Positions 52,617 through 60,832 of a stretch of 64,000 bases of DNA are shown here, one piece after another. The DNA comes from W-Chloroflexi-9 sp045863195 (lineage in GTDB: Bacteria > Chloroflexota > Dehalococcoidia > UBA2979). The notes below the pieces were generated by a model. That model searched no databases and was not told the DNA's origin. It worked only from the letters and a program-made list of their open reading frames with translations. Positions within the stretch are counted from its first letter, which is position 1. Each line of letters starts with the position of its first letter. A program made the translations under genes and the position numbers. Where the stretch lies: NCBI GenBank assembly GCA_045863195.1, contig BTUI01000008.1, forward strand, positions 62,001 to 126,000, in the 5' to 3' direction.

Positions 52617-53522
52617 ATGGCCCGCGCCCGCACCCTTCCCGCCCCCGGTAGCCTCGGCGCATGGTTGCTGGCGACCCGCCCGCCCACGCTGACCGCCGCG
52701 ATCGTGCCGGTCGCCGTGGGGACCGCCGTGGCCCTGCGCGACGGCTTCCGCGAACCGCTCGCCGCCCTCGCCGCCCTCGTGGGCGCGCTGGCGCTGCAGG
52801 TCGGTGCGAACTTCGCGAACGACCTCTCCGACTTCCGCCGAGGCGCGGACAACGACTCCCGCCTCGGCCCGCCCCGCGCGACGATGCTCGGGCTGCTGAC
52901 GCAGCAGCAGGTCGTCCGCGGCATCCTCGCGTCGTTCCTGTTCGCGACGCTCGCCGGGCTCTACCTCGTGTACGTCGGCGGCTGGCCGATCATCGCCATC
53001 GGCCTCGCCTCCATGCTCGCGGCGGTCACCTACACGGGCGGCCCGTGGCCGTTCGGCTACCGCGGGCTCGGTGAGGTGTTCGTCTTCATCTTCTTCGGCG
53101 TCGTCGCGGTGGCGGGCACCTACTACGTGCAGGCGGGCGAGGTAAACGGCCACATCCTCGGCGCGTCCGTCCCGGTCGCCCTCACCGTCACCGCCATCCT
53201 CGTGGTGAACAACGTGCGTGACCTGGACACGGACCGCCTCGCTGGCAAGTACACGCTTGCGGTGTACCTTGGGCGGCGGATGGCGCGGACGGAGTTCGTG
53301 CTGGTGGTGATCGGCGCGTACGTCGCGGCCGCCTCGCTCTGGCTGGTCGGCGGGTTCGCGCCGTGGGTGCTGCTCTCCTGGCTCTCCTTCCCGGCCGCCG
53401 TGGTCCCGCTGATGGCGGTGCTGGCGCACACCGACGGCCCGACGCTGAACCGCGCGCTCCGCTCCACCGCGCGCCTCCACCTCCTCTTCGGCGTACTCCT
53501 CGCCATCGGCCTGTCGCTCTAG
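52617..53522 (+). CDS. menA: 1,4-dihydroxy-2-naphthoate polyprenyltransferase MenA
   Basis: 301-residue integral membrane prenyltransferase of the UbiA family, with about 8-9 hydrophobic segments. The first Asp-rich motif is NFANDLSDFRRGAD and the second is VNNVRDLDTDRLAGK. RPPTLTAAIVPVAVG at the N-terminus is typical of MenA. It attaches a polyprenyl chain to DHNA. It starts 21 nt after menH. Confidence 0.93.
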   Translation: MARARTLPAPGSLGAWLLATRPPTLTAAIVPVAVGTAVALRDGFREPLAALAALVGALALQVGANFANDLSDFRRGADNDSRLGPPRATMLGLLTQQQVVRGILASFLFATLAGLYLVYVGGWPIIAIGLASMLAAVTYTGGPWPFGYRGLGEVFVFIFFGVVAVAGTYYVQAGEVNGHILGASVPVALTVTAILVVNNVRDLDTDRLAGKYTLAVYLGRRMARTEFVLVVIGAYVAAASLWLVGGFAPWVLLSWLSFPAAVVPLMAVLAHTDGPTLNRALRSTARLHLLFGVLLAIGLSL

Positions 53523-53531
53523 CGCCCGGCG

Positions 53532-54644
53532 ATGACGCCCCTCAACCCCGAGGCACCCGCGATCCGCCTACGCTGGCGGCCCTTCCGCCTGCCGATGCGT
53601 GCCCGCTTCGAGGCGGCCCACGGCGTGATGGCCGACCGCGAGGGCGTGCTGATCGAACTCACCGACGCGGCAGGACACACCGGCGTCGGCGACGCGATGC
53701 CGATCCCCTCGTGGGGGATGGGGACGGTCGCGGATGTCCTTGCGCTGCTCGAGGCGTACGGCGCTGCCGTGCTCGGCGACGCGATCCCCGCGACCGGCCT
53801 CGGTGTCTCCTCGCTGCGATGCGCGCTGGACGTCGCGCTCCTTGACCTGCGCGGGCGCGCGGCCGGGGTGCCGGTCGCGGCGCTGCTGAGCGGTGGGGAG
53901 CCCTCGCCGTGGGTGATGGCGAACGCGGTCATTGGCGGCGGGCGTGCCGCCGAGGTCGCGCAGTACGGCCGCGAGGCGCATGCGGCGGGGTACGGCGTCC
54001 TGAAACTGAAGGTCGGCGTGGGGACGGTGGCGGAGGACATCCGCCGTGTCGCCGCGCTGCGGGACGCCAGCCCGGAGGCGCTCATCCGCCTCGACGCGAA
54101 CGGCGCGTGGGACGAGGCGACGGCGCACGAGGCGGTCGCCGGGTTCGCGCCGTACGGCATCGAACTGCTCGAACAGCCGGTCGCGGCCACGGAGGTCGAA
54201 GCCCTCGCGCGCCTCAACGCCGCGGCGCCGTTCCCCATCGGCGCTGACGAGGTGGTGGGCGACCCGGCGCTCCTCGACCGGGTGCTCGCGGCGCGGGCAG
54301 CCTCGGTCGTCGTGCTGAAGCCGATGGTGCTCGGTGGGCTCACGGCTGCGCGCGCCGTCGCGGAACGTGCCGCCGCCCGAGGCATCGCGACGCTGGTCAC
54401 GACGACGTTCGACTCCTCCGTCGGGACGGCGGCGGCGCTGCACCTCGCGGCGTCGCTTCCGGCGGGGCCCGCGCACGGCCTGAGCACCGGCGAGCACCTC
54501 GCGGCCGACGTGGTCGCGACCACGCTCGTGCCGGTGCGCGGCCGGATGGCGCTGCCAGACGGCGCCGGGCTGGGCCTCGCGGTTGCCGAGGCCGCGCTGG
54601 AGGCGGTCGCGACCGGGCCGTGGGCCGCGGTGGAGGTGGCGTGA
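53532..54644 (+). CDS. menC: o-Succinylbenzoate synthase MenC
   Basis: 370 residues of the enolase superfamily. Lys motif LKLKVGVGT near residue 160; metal ligands are Asp in IRLDANGAWD, Glu in ELLEQPV, and Asp in IGADEVV; the second catalytic Lys is in VVVLKPMV near 260. It dehydrates SHCHC to o-succinylbenzoate. Dipeptide epimerases share this motif set, but the position between menA and menE decides the call. It starts 9 nt after menA. Confidence 0.88.
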   Translation: MTPLNPEAPAIRLRWRPFRLPMRARFEAAHGVMADREGVLIELTDAAGHTGVGDAMPIPSWGMGTVADVLALLEAYGAAVLGDAIPATGLGVSSLRCALDVALLDLRGRAAGVPVAALLSGGEPSPWVMANAVIGGGRAAEVAQYGREAHAAGYGVLKLKVGVGTVAEDIRRVAALRDASPEALIRLDANGAWDEATAHEAVAGFAPYGIELLEQPVAATEVEALARLNAAAPFPIGADEVVGDPALLDRVLAARAASVVVLKPMVLGGLTAARAVAERAAARGIATLVTTTFDSSVGTAAALHLAASLPAGPAHGLSTGEHLAADVVATTLVPVRGRMALPDGAGLGLAVAEAALEAVATGPWAAVEVA

Positions 54645-54645
54645 G

Positions 54646-56157
54646 ATGACCAGCACCGACCCCCTGCGCGTGGACTTCCGCGACTGGGTCGCCTTCCGCG
54701 CGACCACGCACGCGGACCACCTGTCGATCGAGTGCGGCGACGAACGCCTGACGTACCGCGACCTCGACGCGCGAGTGGGCCGTACGGCGGGCGCGCTCCG
54801 CGCGCTCAGCGTGGCGGAGGGCGAGCCGGTCGCCGTGCTGATGGGGAACGGCGTCCCCATCGCCGTGTTCGCACACGCGGTCCCCCGCGCCGGCGGGCTG
54901 TTCATGCCGCTCAACGCACGCCTTTCCGCAGGGGAACTTGCCTACCAGTTGCGCGACGCGCGCGTCCGCTTCCTCGTCGCGACCGCGGAGTACCTCGATG
55001 CGGCCCGGGAGGCCTCGGCGGAGGCGCCGGGCGTGGAGGTGCTGGCGGCCGAGGAGGCGCGCTGGTCGGCGGGGACGCCGCTGGCCGGGCCGTCCGACGT
55101 GGAGGCGGACCGCGGGCACAGTGTCATCTACACGTCCGGCACCACGGGCCGTCCGAAGGGCGCCGTCCTCACGCACGGCAACTTCACCTGGAGCGCGGTG
55201 GCCTCCGCCGCCAACCTCGGCGTCCGCGAGGACGACCGCTGGCTCGCGTGCATGCCGCTGTTCCACGTCGGCGGCCTCTCGATCCTCCTGCGGTCCGCGA
55301 TCTACGGGACAACGGCGGTCATCCACGATCGATTCGACGAGGTGCGCGTGAACCGGGCGCTGCGCGAGGAGCGGATCACGCTCCTCTCCGTCGTGGCGAC
55401 GATGCTCCAGCGCATGTTCGAGGCGGACGCGCTGCCGTACCCCTCCACGCTGCGCGCGGTGCTGCTTGGCGGCGGCCCCGCGCCGCGACCGCTGCTGGAA
55501 GCCTCACGTGAGCGCGGGATGCCGGTGCTGCAGACGTACGGCCTGACGGAGACGGCGTCCCAGGTGGCGACGCTCTCGGAGGCGGACGCGCTGCGGAAAC
55601 TCGGGTCCGCGGGCCTGCCGCTGCCGTCCGCGACCGTGCGGATCGAGGTGGACGGCCGCACGGCAGCGCCGAACGAGATCGGCGAGATCCTGGTGTCGGG
55701 CCCCACGGTCTGCGCGGGCTACCTCCACCGGCCGGACGCGACGGCCGCCGCCATCCGTGACGGCTGGCTGCACACGGGCGACCTCGGCTACGTCGACGCG
55801 GAGGGCTACCTGTACATCGCCGACCGCCGCGACGACCTGATCGTGAGCGGCGGTGAGAACGTCTACCCCGCGGAGGTGGAGTCCGCACTCCTCGGACACG
55901 CCGGGGTCGCCGAGTGCGCGGTGGTCGGCGTGCGGGACGACCGCTGGGGGCACCGCGTGGTCGCGGTGGTCGTGCCGTCCGAGGTTGGTGTGACGGCGCC
56001 GGAGTTGACCGATTATCTGCGCGAACGGCTCGCGGGATACAAGGTGCCGAGGGCATTCGTCTTCCAGGCCGATCCGCTGCCCCGAACGGCATCCGGTAAG
56101 TTGCAGCGTCACCTCGTCCGTGCCGAGCAGATCGGACGCGCGTCGCGCGGCGGATAG
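54646..56157 (+). CDS. menE: o-Succinylbenzoyl-CoA ligase MenE
   Basis: 503-residue ANL-superfamily acyl-CoA ligase. The P-loop is IYTSGTTGRPKGAV; later motifs are LQTYGLTETASQV, WLHTGDLGYVDAEGYLYIADR, SGGENVYPAEVE, and the catalytic Lys in LPRTASGKLQRHL. Gene context decides MenE over other acyl-CoA ligases. It is last in the cluster; menB and the final methyltransferase menG/ubiE are not found in the window. It starts 1 nt after the menC stop. Confidence 0.9.
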   Translation: MTSTDPLRVDFRDWVAFRATTHADHLSIECGDERLTYRDLDARVGRTAGALRALSVAEGEPVAVLMGNGVPIAVFAHAVPRAGGLFMPLNARLSAGELAYQLRDARVRFLVATAEYLDAAREASAEAPGVEVLAAEEARWSAGTPLAGPSDVEADRGHSVIYTSGTTGRPKGAVLTHGNFTWSAVASAANLGVREDDRWLACMPLFHVGGLSILLRSAIYGTTAVIHDRFDEVRVNRALREERITLLSVVATMLQRMFEADALPYPSTLRAVLLGGGPAPRPLLEASRERGMPVLQTYGLTETASQVATLSEADALRKLGSAGLPLPSATVRIEVDGRTAAPNEIGEILVSGPTVCAGYLHRPDATAAAIRDGWLHTGDLGYVDAEGYLYIADRRDDLIVSGGENVYPAEVESALLGHAGVAECAVVGVRDDRWGHRVVAVVVPSEVGVTAPELTDYLRERLAGYKVPRAFVFQADPLPRTASGKLQRHLVRAEQIGRASRGG

Positions 56158-56288
56158 TCCTTGCGAGGATGCGCCGGCTGCCCGTCCGGGCGGCCACCGG
56201 GAATATTGCGGTCTCCCGTTATAGTTCGCGCAACTCCATGGGGTGACGCCGGGTGCTGACCGCGTCACGCAACTGAAGGGCGGCTCGG

Positions 56289-57008
56289 GTGAGTCCACAA
56301 CCACAACCAACCATCACGATTCCCATCCCGAGGTTCCTCGCCTCGAGGAGCATCCGCCTGTTCATGGTGGCGGCGCTCCTGGTGGGGATCGGGCTGGGCA
56401 GCACCACCGTGGTGCGCGCGTCCAACTCTGGCAACGTCATCGGGGCGTGTTACCACTCCAACGGCGGCGGAAATACTGGCCAGGTGCGCATTGTCCGCGA
56501 CGCGTCCGACTGTCGTCGGGGTGAAACGTACATCCAGTGGAACCAGCAAGGCATTCAGGGTGAACAGGGCCCGCAGGGTGAACAGGGCCCGCAGGGTGAA
56601 CAGGGCCCGCAGGGCGAACAGGGCCCGCAGGGCGAACAGGGCCCACAGGGCGTCCAGGGTGAGCAAGGACCGGCCGGCCCGGCTGGGGCTGACGGCGCTG
56701 ACGGCGCCGACGGCGTTGCTGGCCCCGCTGGCCCCGCTGGCCCCGCTGGTCCGGCTGGCCCCGCCGGCCCCGCCGGGCCGAGCAGCCTGAGCGCGCTCGA
56801 TGGCACGCCGTGCCCCGGCCTGCCGGGCTACGTGGTGGACGTGAGGGTGCAGTCCGGCGTCGTCTCGATGGTCTGTGTCACCTCGACGTCTCCGGGAGGC
56901 CCCCAGGCGCCGTCCGACCCGACCTCGCCGCCGCCGGCTCCGTCACCGGGTGGTGGCAGTACGACCCCGCCTCCGCCGCCGCCGCCGCCGTCCGGGACCC
57001 TGCCCTAA
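56289..57008 (+). CDS. Collagen-like repeat surface protein
   Basis: 239 residues. An N-terminal hydrophobic signal or anchor (about 24-43) is followed by a short cysteine-containing segment (IGACYHSN ... ASDCRRGETYIQW). A Gly-X-Y collagen-like region of about 77 residues follows, first GEQGPQ hexads and then GPA/GAD triplets. Next is a two-Cys segment (TPCPGLPGY ... SMVCV) and a Pro/Gly/Ser-rich C-terminus with a run of Pro. It is likely exported and trimeric. The start is GTG at 56289. TATAGT at 56220-56225 may be its -10 element. An intrinsic terminator follows. Confidence 0.8.
   Translation: MSPQPQPTITIPIPRFLASRSIRLFMVAALLVGIGLGSTTVVRASNSGNVIGACYHSNGGGNTGQVRIVRDASDCRRGETYIQWNQQGIQGEQGPQGEQGPQGEQGPQGEQGPQGEQGPQGVQGEQGPAGPAGADGADGADGVAGPAGPAGPAGPAGPAGPAGPSSLSALDGTPCPGLPGYVVDVRVQSGVVSMVCVTSTSPGGPQAPSDPTSPPPAPSPGGGSTTPPPPPPPPSGTLP
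56553..56790 (+). repeat. Collagen-coding tandem repeats, 18-bp unit then 9-bp units
   Basis: Five near-identical 18-bp units of the form GGTGAACAGGGCCCGCAG, differing only at third codon positions, are followed by degenerate 9-bp Gly-Pro-Ala and Gly-Ala-Asp codon repeats. The uniform 18-bp units suggest recent slippage or recombination-driven expansion. The array lies wholly within the collagen-like gene and is in frame. Confidence 0.9.
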
Positions 57009-57049
57009 CGGCGGGTGACGGCATACCCCGCAAGCACGGGGAACACGCA

Positions 57050-57073
57050 GAGGCGGCCCATCCGGGCCGCCTC
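57050..57073 (+). terminator. Intrinsic terminator after the collagen-like gene
   Basis: Perfect 10-bp stem GAGGCGGCCC (57050-57059) with its complement (57064-57073), a 4-nt loop and a T-rich tail (TCTCCTTCTTT). It can also serve the convergent gene that ends at 57099. Confidence 0.85.
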
Positions 57074-57098
57074 TCTCCTTCTTTGGGGAGCCCCTCGG

Positions 57099-57716
57099 TC
57101 AGGCCGGCGGCGGCGTGTCCGTGCAGGCGCGCCAGGCGTGCGCCAGCATCCTCCGGGCGAACGCCGCGCCGGGGCAGTGGTTGCGGACGGGGTGCGCCTC
57201 GAACGTGCCGTAGTAGCGAGTGAAGAGATCGCGGTCGTCCGCCAGCGCGGCGAGGCCGTCCCGGTACGCCGACACCTCGCCGCCGCGCGGCGCGTAGTCG
57301 TCGCCCACCTCCGGCGCGCTCCAGATCACGGCTTCGAGGATCGCGCGCACGGAGTCGATCCCCGTGCGGATCTCCGCCAGCCGCACGTCCGGGATGCCGA
57401 GGCGTTCGCCGGCCTCGCGGCAGGCCTGGTGCATCGAGGCGTGCCACGCATCGATGCGCGGCGTGCCGGCGGGCAGCGTCGCCGCGAGCGCCTCGTAGCG
57501 CGCCACCACGGTCGCCTCGTCGAACAGCTCGGGCACCTCGTCGAGGAGGGCGAAGAGGCGCGGCGCGAAGCCCGCCTCGAACTTGGAGACGAGCATCTCC
57601 TGCTCGGTGACGCGCACCAGGCGCCGCCACTCGGGGACGCCGACCTCCTCGCGCAGCCAGGCGCGCAGGCGGGCCTCGGTGGCGGCGAACTCCGGGGTGT
57701 CCGGCTCCATCTCCAT
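57099..57716 (-). CDS. Hypothetical protein, mostly helical
   Basis: 205 residues, no family recognised. Predicted all-alpha with many charged residues; two Cys/His spots, NHCPGAAFARRML and DAWHASMHQACREAG. The C-terminal NHCPGAAFARRMLAHAW block looks like a conserved helical core. CATACT 7 nt upstream of the ATG suggests a leaderless start. It is divergent from the PHP-hotdog gene, with a 90-nt gap. Confidence 0.65.
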   Translation of the reverse strand: MEMEPDTPEFAATEARLRAWLREEVGVPEWRRLVRVTEQEMLVSKFEAGFAPRLFALLDEVPELFDEATVVARYEALAATLPAGTPRIDAWHASMHQACREAGERLGIPDVRLAEIRTGIDSVRAILEAVIWSAPEVGDDYAPRGGEVSAYRDGLAALADDRDLFTRYYGTFEAHPVRNHCPGAAFARRMLAHAWRACTDTPPPA

Positions 57717-57806
57717 GGCGGCGAGTATGGCGCGCGTTGACGTGGGGCGCTCGCATGCGAGAATCCGCCCCGCTACCCGACTGTGCACAGCGGGGAAGGG
57801 ATGAAC

Positions 57807-59018
57807 ATGCCGCTGGACGATCAGCACACCTACCTCGACCTTCACGTCCACTCCACCGACGGCTCTGACGACGCCGGCGGGACGGTGGAGGGCTACCTGA
57901 AGTGGGCCGCGGCCAAGCGGAAGCAGGGCTTCCGCATCGATGGCTTCGTGCTCACCGAGCACCGCAACTACGCGCCCGACCGGGATTACTCCGAACTCGC
58001 TGCGCGGTACGACACCGTCGTCCTCCGCGGGGTGGAGGTGGAGACGGACATTGGCCACGTGCTGGTGTTCGGCGCCACGCCGGAGTTCTTCCAGCGCTTC
58101 GACGTGTCGAGCATTTCGCTCCCGTACCGCGAGGTGTTTCGGGCGGCGTGGGAGGTCGGCGGCATCGCCGTCGGCGCGCACGCGGGACGTCCGCACATTG
58201 GCGTGGTCGACCACGTGGAGGAGCGGAACGTCAGCCTGGAGGACGTCCGCGTCATCGAAGGGTTGAACGGCGGAAGCAGCGACTTCGAAAACGCGCGCGG
58301 CCACGACCTGGCACTGGCGCACGGCCTCCGCGAGATCGGTGCGTCCGACTCGCACTTCGTCACCGGCCTCGGGCGGTGCATGACCCGCTTCGAGGGCTCC
58401 GTCCGCACGATCGAGGACCTCGTCGCTCGGCTGCGTGACCCGTACGCCGTGTTCACGCCGGTGCGGCTGGAGGAGACGCAGGAGGGCGCGCACATCGCCG
58501 ACCGCCCCACCGTGGCGCAACTCGTGCCGTTCAGCAGCCGCCAGGGCGACCTCGGCGGCGACGCGATCGAGTACGACCGGTCCGCCGTGGGCCGGGAGGT
58601 GCACGCGGGCCGCTTCGAGGTGACGCGCGAGAGCATCGCGGCGTACTGCGAGGCGCTCGAGGAGACGAACCCGCTGTACACGGACGAGATGGCGGCGAAG
58701 AGCGGCCCGTACAAGGGGATCGTGGCGCCGCCCGGCCTGCTGCAGACGGTGCGGATGTCGCCGCCTCCGGATCCGGGGATCGACTTCGGCACCTCGTTCA
58801 TGGCGGGCTCGCGGCAGGAGTACTTCCTGCCGATGCGGCCCGGCGACGTGATCGATGGCTACGCCTCCGTGAAGGAGGTGTACGAGAAGACCGGGCGCAG
58901 CGGGCGGATGATCTTCGTGGTGCGCCGCACGCGGTATGTGAACCAGCACGGCGAGAACGTGGCGGCGCTGGAGACCTCCATGGTCCACCGCCAGACGAAG
59001 GCCGTGGAGGGCGACTGA
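57807..59018 (+). CDS. Fusion of PHP phosphoesterase domain and MaoC-type hotdog domain
   Basis: 403 residues in one uninterrupted frame. Residues 1-225 form a PHP domain with a full ligand set: LHVHST (His 13, His 15), LTEHRNY (His 52), GVEVET (Glu 77/79), GHVLVFG (His 84), GAHAGRPH (His 125) and GASDSHF (Asp 181, His 183). Residues 255-400 form a MaoC_dehydrat_N-type hotdog (GRFEVTRESIAAYCEALEET; YKGIVAPPG), but the catalytic His position reads NPLYTDE, with Tyr. The start is ATG 57807, with GAAGGG 6 nt upstream; GTG 57783 and ATG 57801 are alternatives. It overlaps the next hotdog gene by 1 nt (TGATG), which may supply the second subunit. The function is unknown. Confidence 0.75.
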   Translation: MPLDDQHTYLDLHVHSTDGSDDAGGTVEGYLKWAAAKRKQGFRIDGFVLTEHRNYAPDRDYSELAARYDTVVLRGVEVETDIGHVLVFGATPEFFQRFDVSSISLPYREVFRAAWEVGGIAVGAHAGRPHIGVVDHVEERNVSLEDVRVIEGLNGGSSDFENARGHDLALAHGLREIGASDSHFVTGLGRCMTRFEGSVRTIEDLVARLRDPYAVFTPVRLEETQEGAHIADRPTVAQLVPFSSRQGDLGGDAIEYDRSAVGREVHAGRFEVTRESIAAYCEALEETNPLYTDEMAAKSGPYKGIVAPPGLLQTVRMSPPPDPGIDFGTSFMAGSRQEYFLPMRPGDVIDGYASVKEVYEKTGRSGRMIFVVRRTRYVNQHGENVAALETSMVHRQTKAVEGD

Positions 59019-59488
59019 TGACGACCGAGTACCTCACCGGCCAGCGCTACTTCGAGGATGTCGCCGTGGGCGACGAGTACGAGGTGCACCAGCACCCCAC
59101 GACCGAGCACGTGCTGGCGTTCCTGAACAGCAACAACGGTCGCAACGCCCCCGGCGACGGCCGCTTCTCCAACAACGCGGACGCGCGCCGCATGGGCCTC
59201 GAGCGGCCGATCGTGCCGGGGACGATGTCCACGGCGATGATCACGCGCATCGTCACGGACTGGATGGGCCCGCTGGGGCGCATCGTCTCGATCGACGTGT
59301 CGTTCCGGCGGCCCGTGCTCCACAACGACGAGTTGCGCTGCCTGGCGACGGTGATCGACGCGGCGGACGACGCGCTCGAGGCCGGCGGCCCGGCGATCGT
59401 GAAACTGGACGTGGTGCTGGAGAACGACCGCGGCGAGCGCCCCGTGCAGGGCACCGCCGAGGTCGAGTTGCCCCGCCGAGCCGAGTGA
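59018..59488 (+). CDS. MaoC-type hotdog protein, partner of the PHP-hotdog fusion
   Basis: 156-residue hotdog domain: VLAFLNSNNGRNAPGDGRFS then ERPIVPGTMSTAMI aligns with the hydratase helix, but the Asp and His of the D-x4-H dyad are replaced. VSFRRPVLHNDEL is the usual beta-strand that follows. Coupled to the fusion gene, the two could form a HadAB-like heterodimer. Because neither has the dyad, acyl binding or another reaction is more likely than standard hydration. A bidirectional terminator follows 18 nt after the stop. Confidence 0.75.
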   Translation: MTTEYLTGQRYFEDVAVGDEYEVHQHPTTEHVLAFLNSNNGRNAPGDGRFSNNADARRMGLERPIVPGTMSTAMITRIVTDWMGPLGRIVSIDVSFRRPVLHNDELRCLATVIDAADDALEAGGPAIVKLDVVLENDRGERPVQGTAEVELPRRAE

Positions 59489-59505
59489 CCGTGCGCTGGA
59501 TGAAC

Positions 59506-59535
59506 GAAGGGGGCGGCCCGGCGGCCGCCCCCTTC
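59506..59535. terminator. Bidirectional intrinsic terminator
   Basis: A 13-bp perfect stem (59506-59518 with 59523-59535) and a CGGC loop separates the hotdog gene from the convergent selenoprotein candidate. The A-A at one foot and T-T at the other fit use in both directions. Confidence 0.75.
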
Positions 59536-59554
59536 GCGTTGTGCGCGTTGATCC

Positions 59555-60229
59555 CTACTGGAACGAGATGTCGTCCGCCGACGGGCCGGCGGAGCCGTCC
59601 CGTTTCCTCCCGCCGAGCTTCGCCATGACGCGCTCGAGGACGTCGTACTCCTGCGCGCCGACGACGGCGTACTGGTCGTTGATGATGAACGTGGGGATCG
59701 CCGACACGCCGATGGCGTAGGAGTGCTCGATGCCCTCGTCCACCGCCGCGCGGTGGCGGCCCGTCGTCAGCGCGTCGCGCAGGTCGTCGCCATCGAGGCC
59801 CACGCCACGCGCGAGTTCGACCAGGATGTCGATGTCGGACAGGTCGCGGTGATCGGTGAAGAACGCCCTGTAGAGCGCGTAGTGGAACGCGGTGTCCTGC
59901 TCGTGCGAGGCGTGCTCACGCGACCAGTACGCCGCCTCCAGCGCGCGGTGGGTGTTCGGGGTGAACGTGCGCCCTCGGCGGAACTCAATGCCCAGGCGCT
60001 CGCCACGCTCCTCCAGCGCGGACTTCGGAGAGTCCGGGGTGGTCTGGGGCGTGCGCGTGCGTCCCTCCGGCGGGATCGTTGGGTCGAGGTAGAACGGCGC
60101 CCAGTCCAGGACGACGTTCCATTCGCGTTCGAGTCGTTCGACCTCCACGAGGCCGACATAGCACCACGGTCAGATGAAGTCGGAGACCACCGTGATGCGG
60201 ATGGGGTCGGTGGCGGGTTCAGTAGTCAT
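59555..60229 (-). CDS. Probable selenoprotein: DsbA/FrnE-family oxidoreductase with UPWC active site
   Basis: 224 residues if TGA at 60172-60170 is read through as selenocysteine at position 20. The frame reads RITVVSDFI, then TGA, then PWCYVGLVEVERLEREW. DsbA/FrnE relatives have SDxxCPWCYxG here, so the TGA falls exactly on the first active-site Cys, giving U-P-W-C. The rest is a full FrnE-type protein: helical insert (about 60-150), the cis-Pro loop IGVSAIPTFIIN, and a C-terminal helix. An 8-bp hairpin follows the TGA (see separate entry). An internal GTG at 60148 would start after the first strand and active site and is not credible. The ATG has TATACT 8 nt upstream, a leaderless arrangement. 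A sequencing error or a pseudogene is the alternative; sel genes are not in the window. Confidence 0.75.
60138..60172 (-). promoter_or_regulatory. Candidate bSECIS element downstream of in-frame UGA
   Basis: On the minus strand, UGA (60172-60170) is followed by 13 nt, then UCGGCCUC, a GUG loop (60148-60146), and GAGGUCGA. That is an 8-bp stem with one G-U pair. The apical loop starts 21 nt after the UGA, and its first base is G. Both fit the published bacterial SECIS model (16-37 nt, a G in the first two loop positions). The loop is small. Confidence 0.6.
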
Positions 60230-60316
60230 GGTTGGGGAGTATACGGGGCGCGCACACGGGGCGGGTGGGTGGTTCACTGGCGGTATCGGGCCGGCCGTCC
60301 ACCTCGGAGTCTTGCG

Positions 60317-60820
60317 ATGAACCAGCGCAACCCCACCCGTCACCTCCTGCCGCACGCGCATCTGGGTGCGACCTTCGGAAGCGACCGCTTCGGATCGTTC
60401 GCGGAGCGGTTCGCGAGGGCGTTCGGGGCGCCGGAGTTTCTGGTGATCCAGACGACCGTCGTGATCATCTGGATCGCCTGGAACGCCGCGGCGCACGATG
60501 CGTTCGACCCGTTCCCGTTCATCCTCCTGAACCTCGCGTTCTCCACGCAGGCCGCCTACGCTGCGCCGCTCATCCTGCTGGCGCAGACGCGGCAGGCCGA
60601 ACGCGACCGTGAGTGGACGACCGCGGACGCGCAGCACCGCGAGGAACTGTCCGGGGTCACGCTGGAACTGCTGGCGCAGAACACCGCGCTCACGCAGTCG
60701 ATCGCCGACCTGCTGGAGCGTAATACGGCGCTGACGGAGCAGGTGGCGTCCCTGTCCCGTCACATCGACGGGCTCACGGGCGAGATCCACGCCCGCGTGC
60801 GTGGCATCCCGGAAGCGTGA
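60317..60820 (+). CDS. DUF1003 membrane protein
   Basis: 167 residues. Two transmembrane helices (about 42-60 and 70-90) carry the DUF1003 pattern FDPFPFILLNLAFSTQAAYAAPLIL. They are followed by a coiled-coil C-terminus with heptad-like LLAQNTALTQSIADLLERNT. Function of the family is unknown. The ATG at 60317 has GGAG 7 nt upstream and is divergent from the selenoprotein candidate. Confidence 0.85.
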   Translation: MNQRNPTRHLLPHAHLGATFGSDRFGSFAERFARAFGAPEFLVIQTTVVIIWIAWNAAAHDAFDPFPFILLNLAFSTQAAYAAPLILLAQTRQAERDREWTTADAQHREELSGVTLELLAQNTALTQSIADLLERNTALTEQVASLSRHIDGLTGEIHARVRGIPEA

Positions 60821-60832
60821 GGGTGCCCGGGC

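Noticed and set aside
56553..56790. Regular repeats suggestive of a CRISPR array
   Set aside because: Units are contiguous without spacers, in frame, and encode Gly-X-Y collagen repeats.
60148..60172. GTG at 60148 as the start of the DsbA-like gene
   Set aside because: It would remove the first beta strand and the entire active site, while the upstream frame encodes both exactly as in homologues apart from the TGA.
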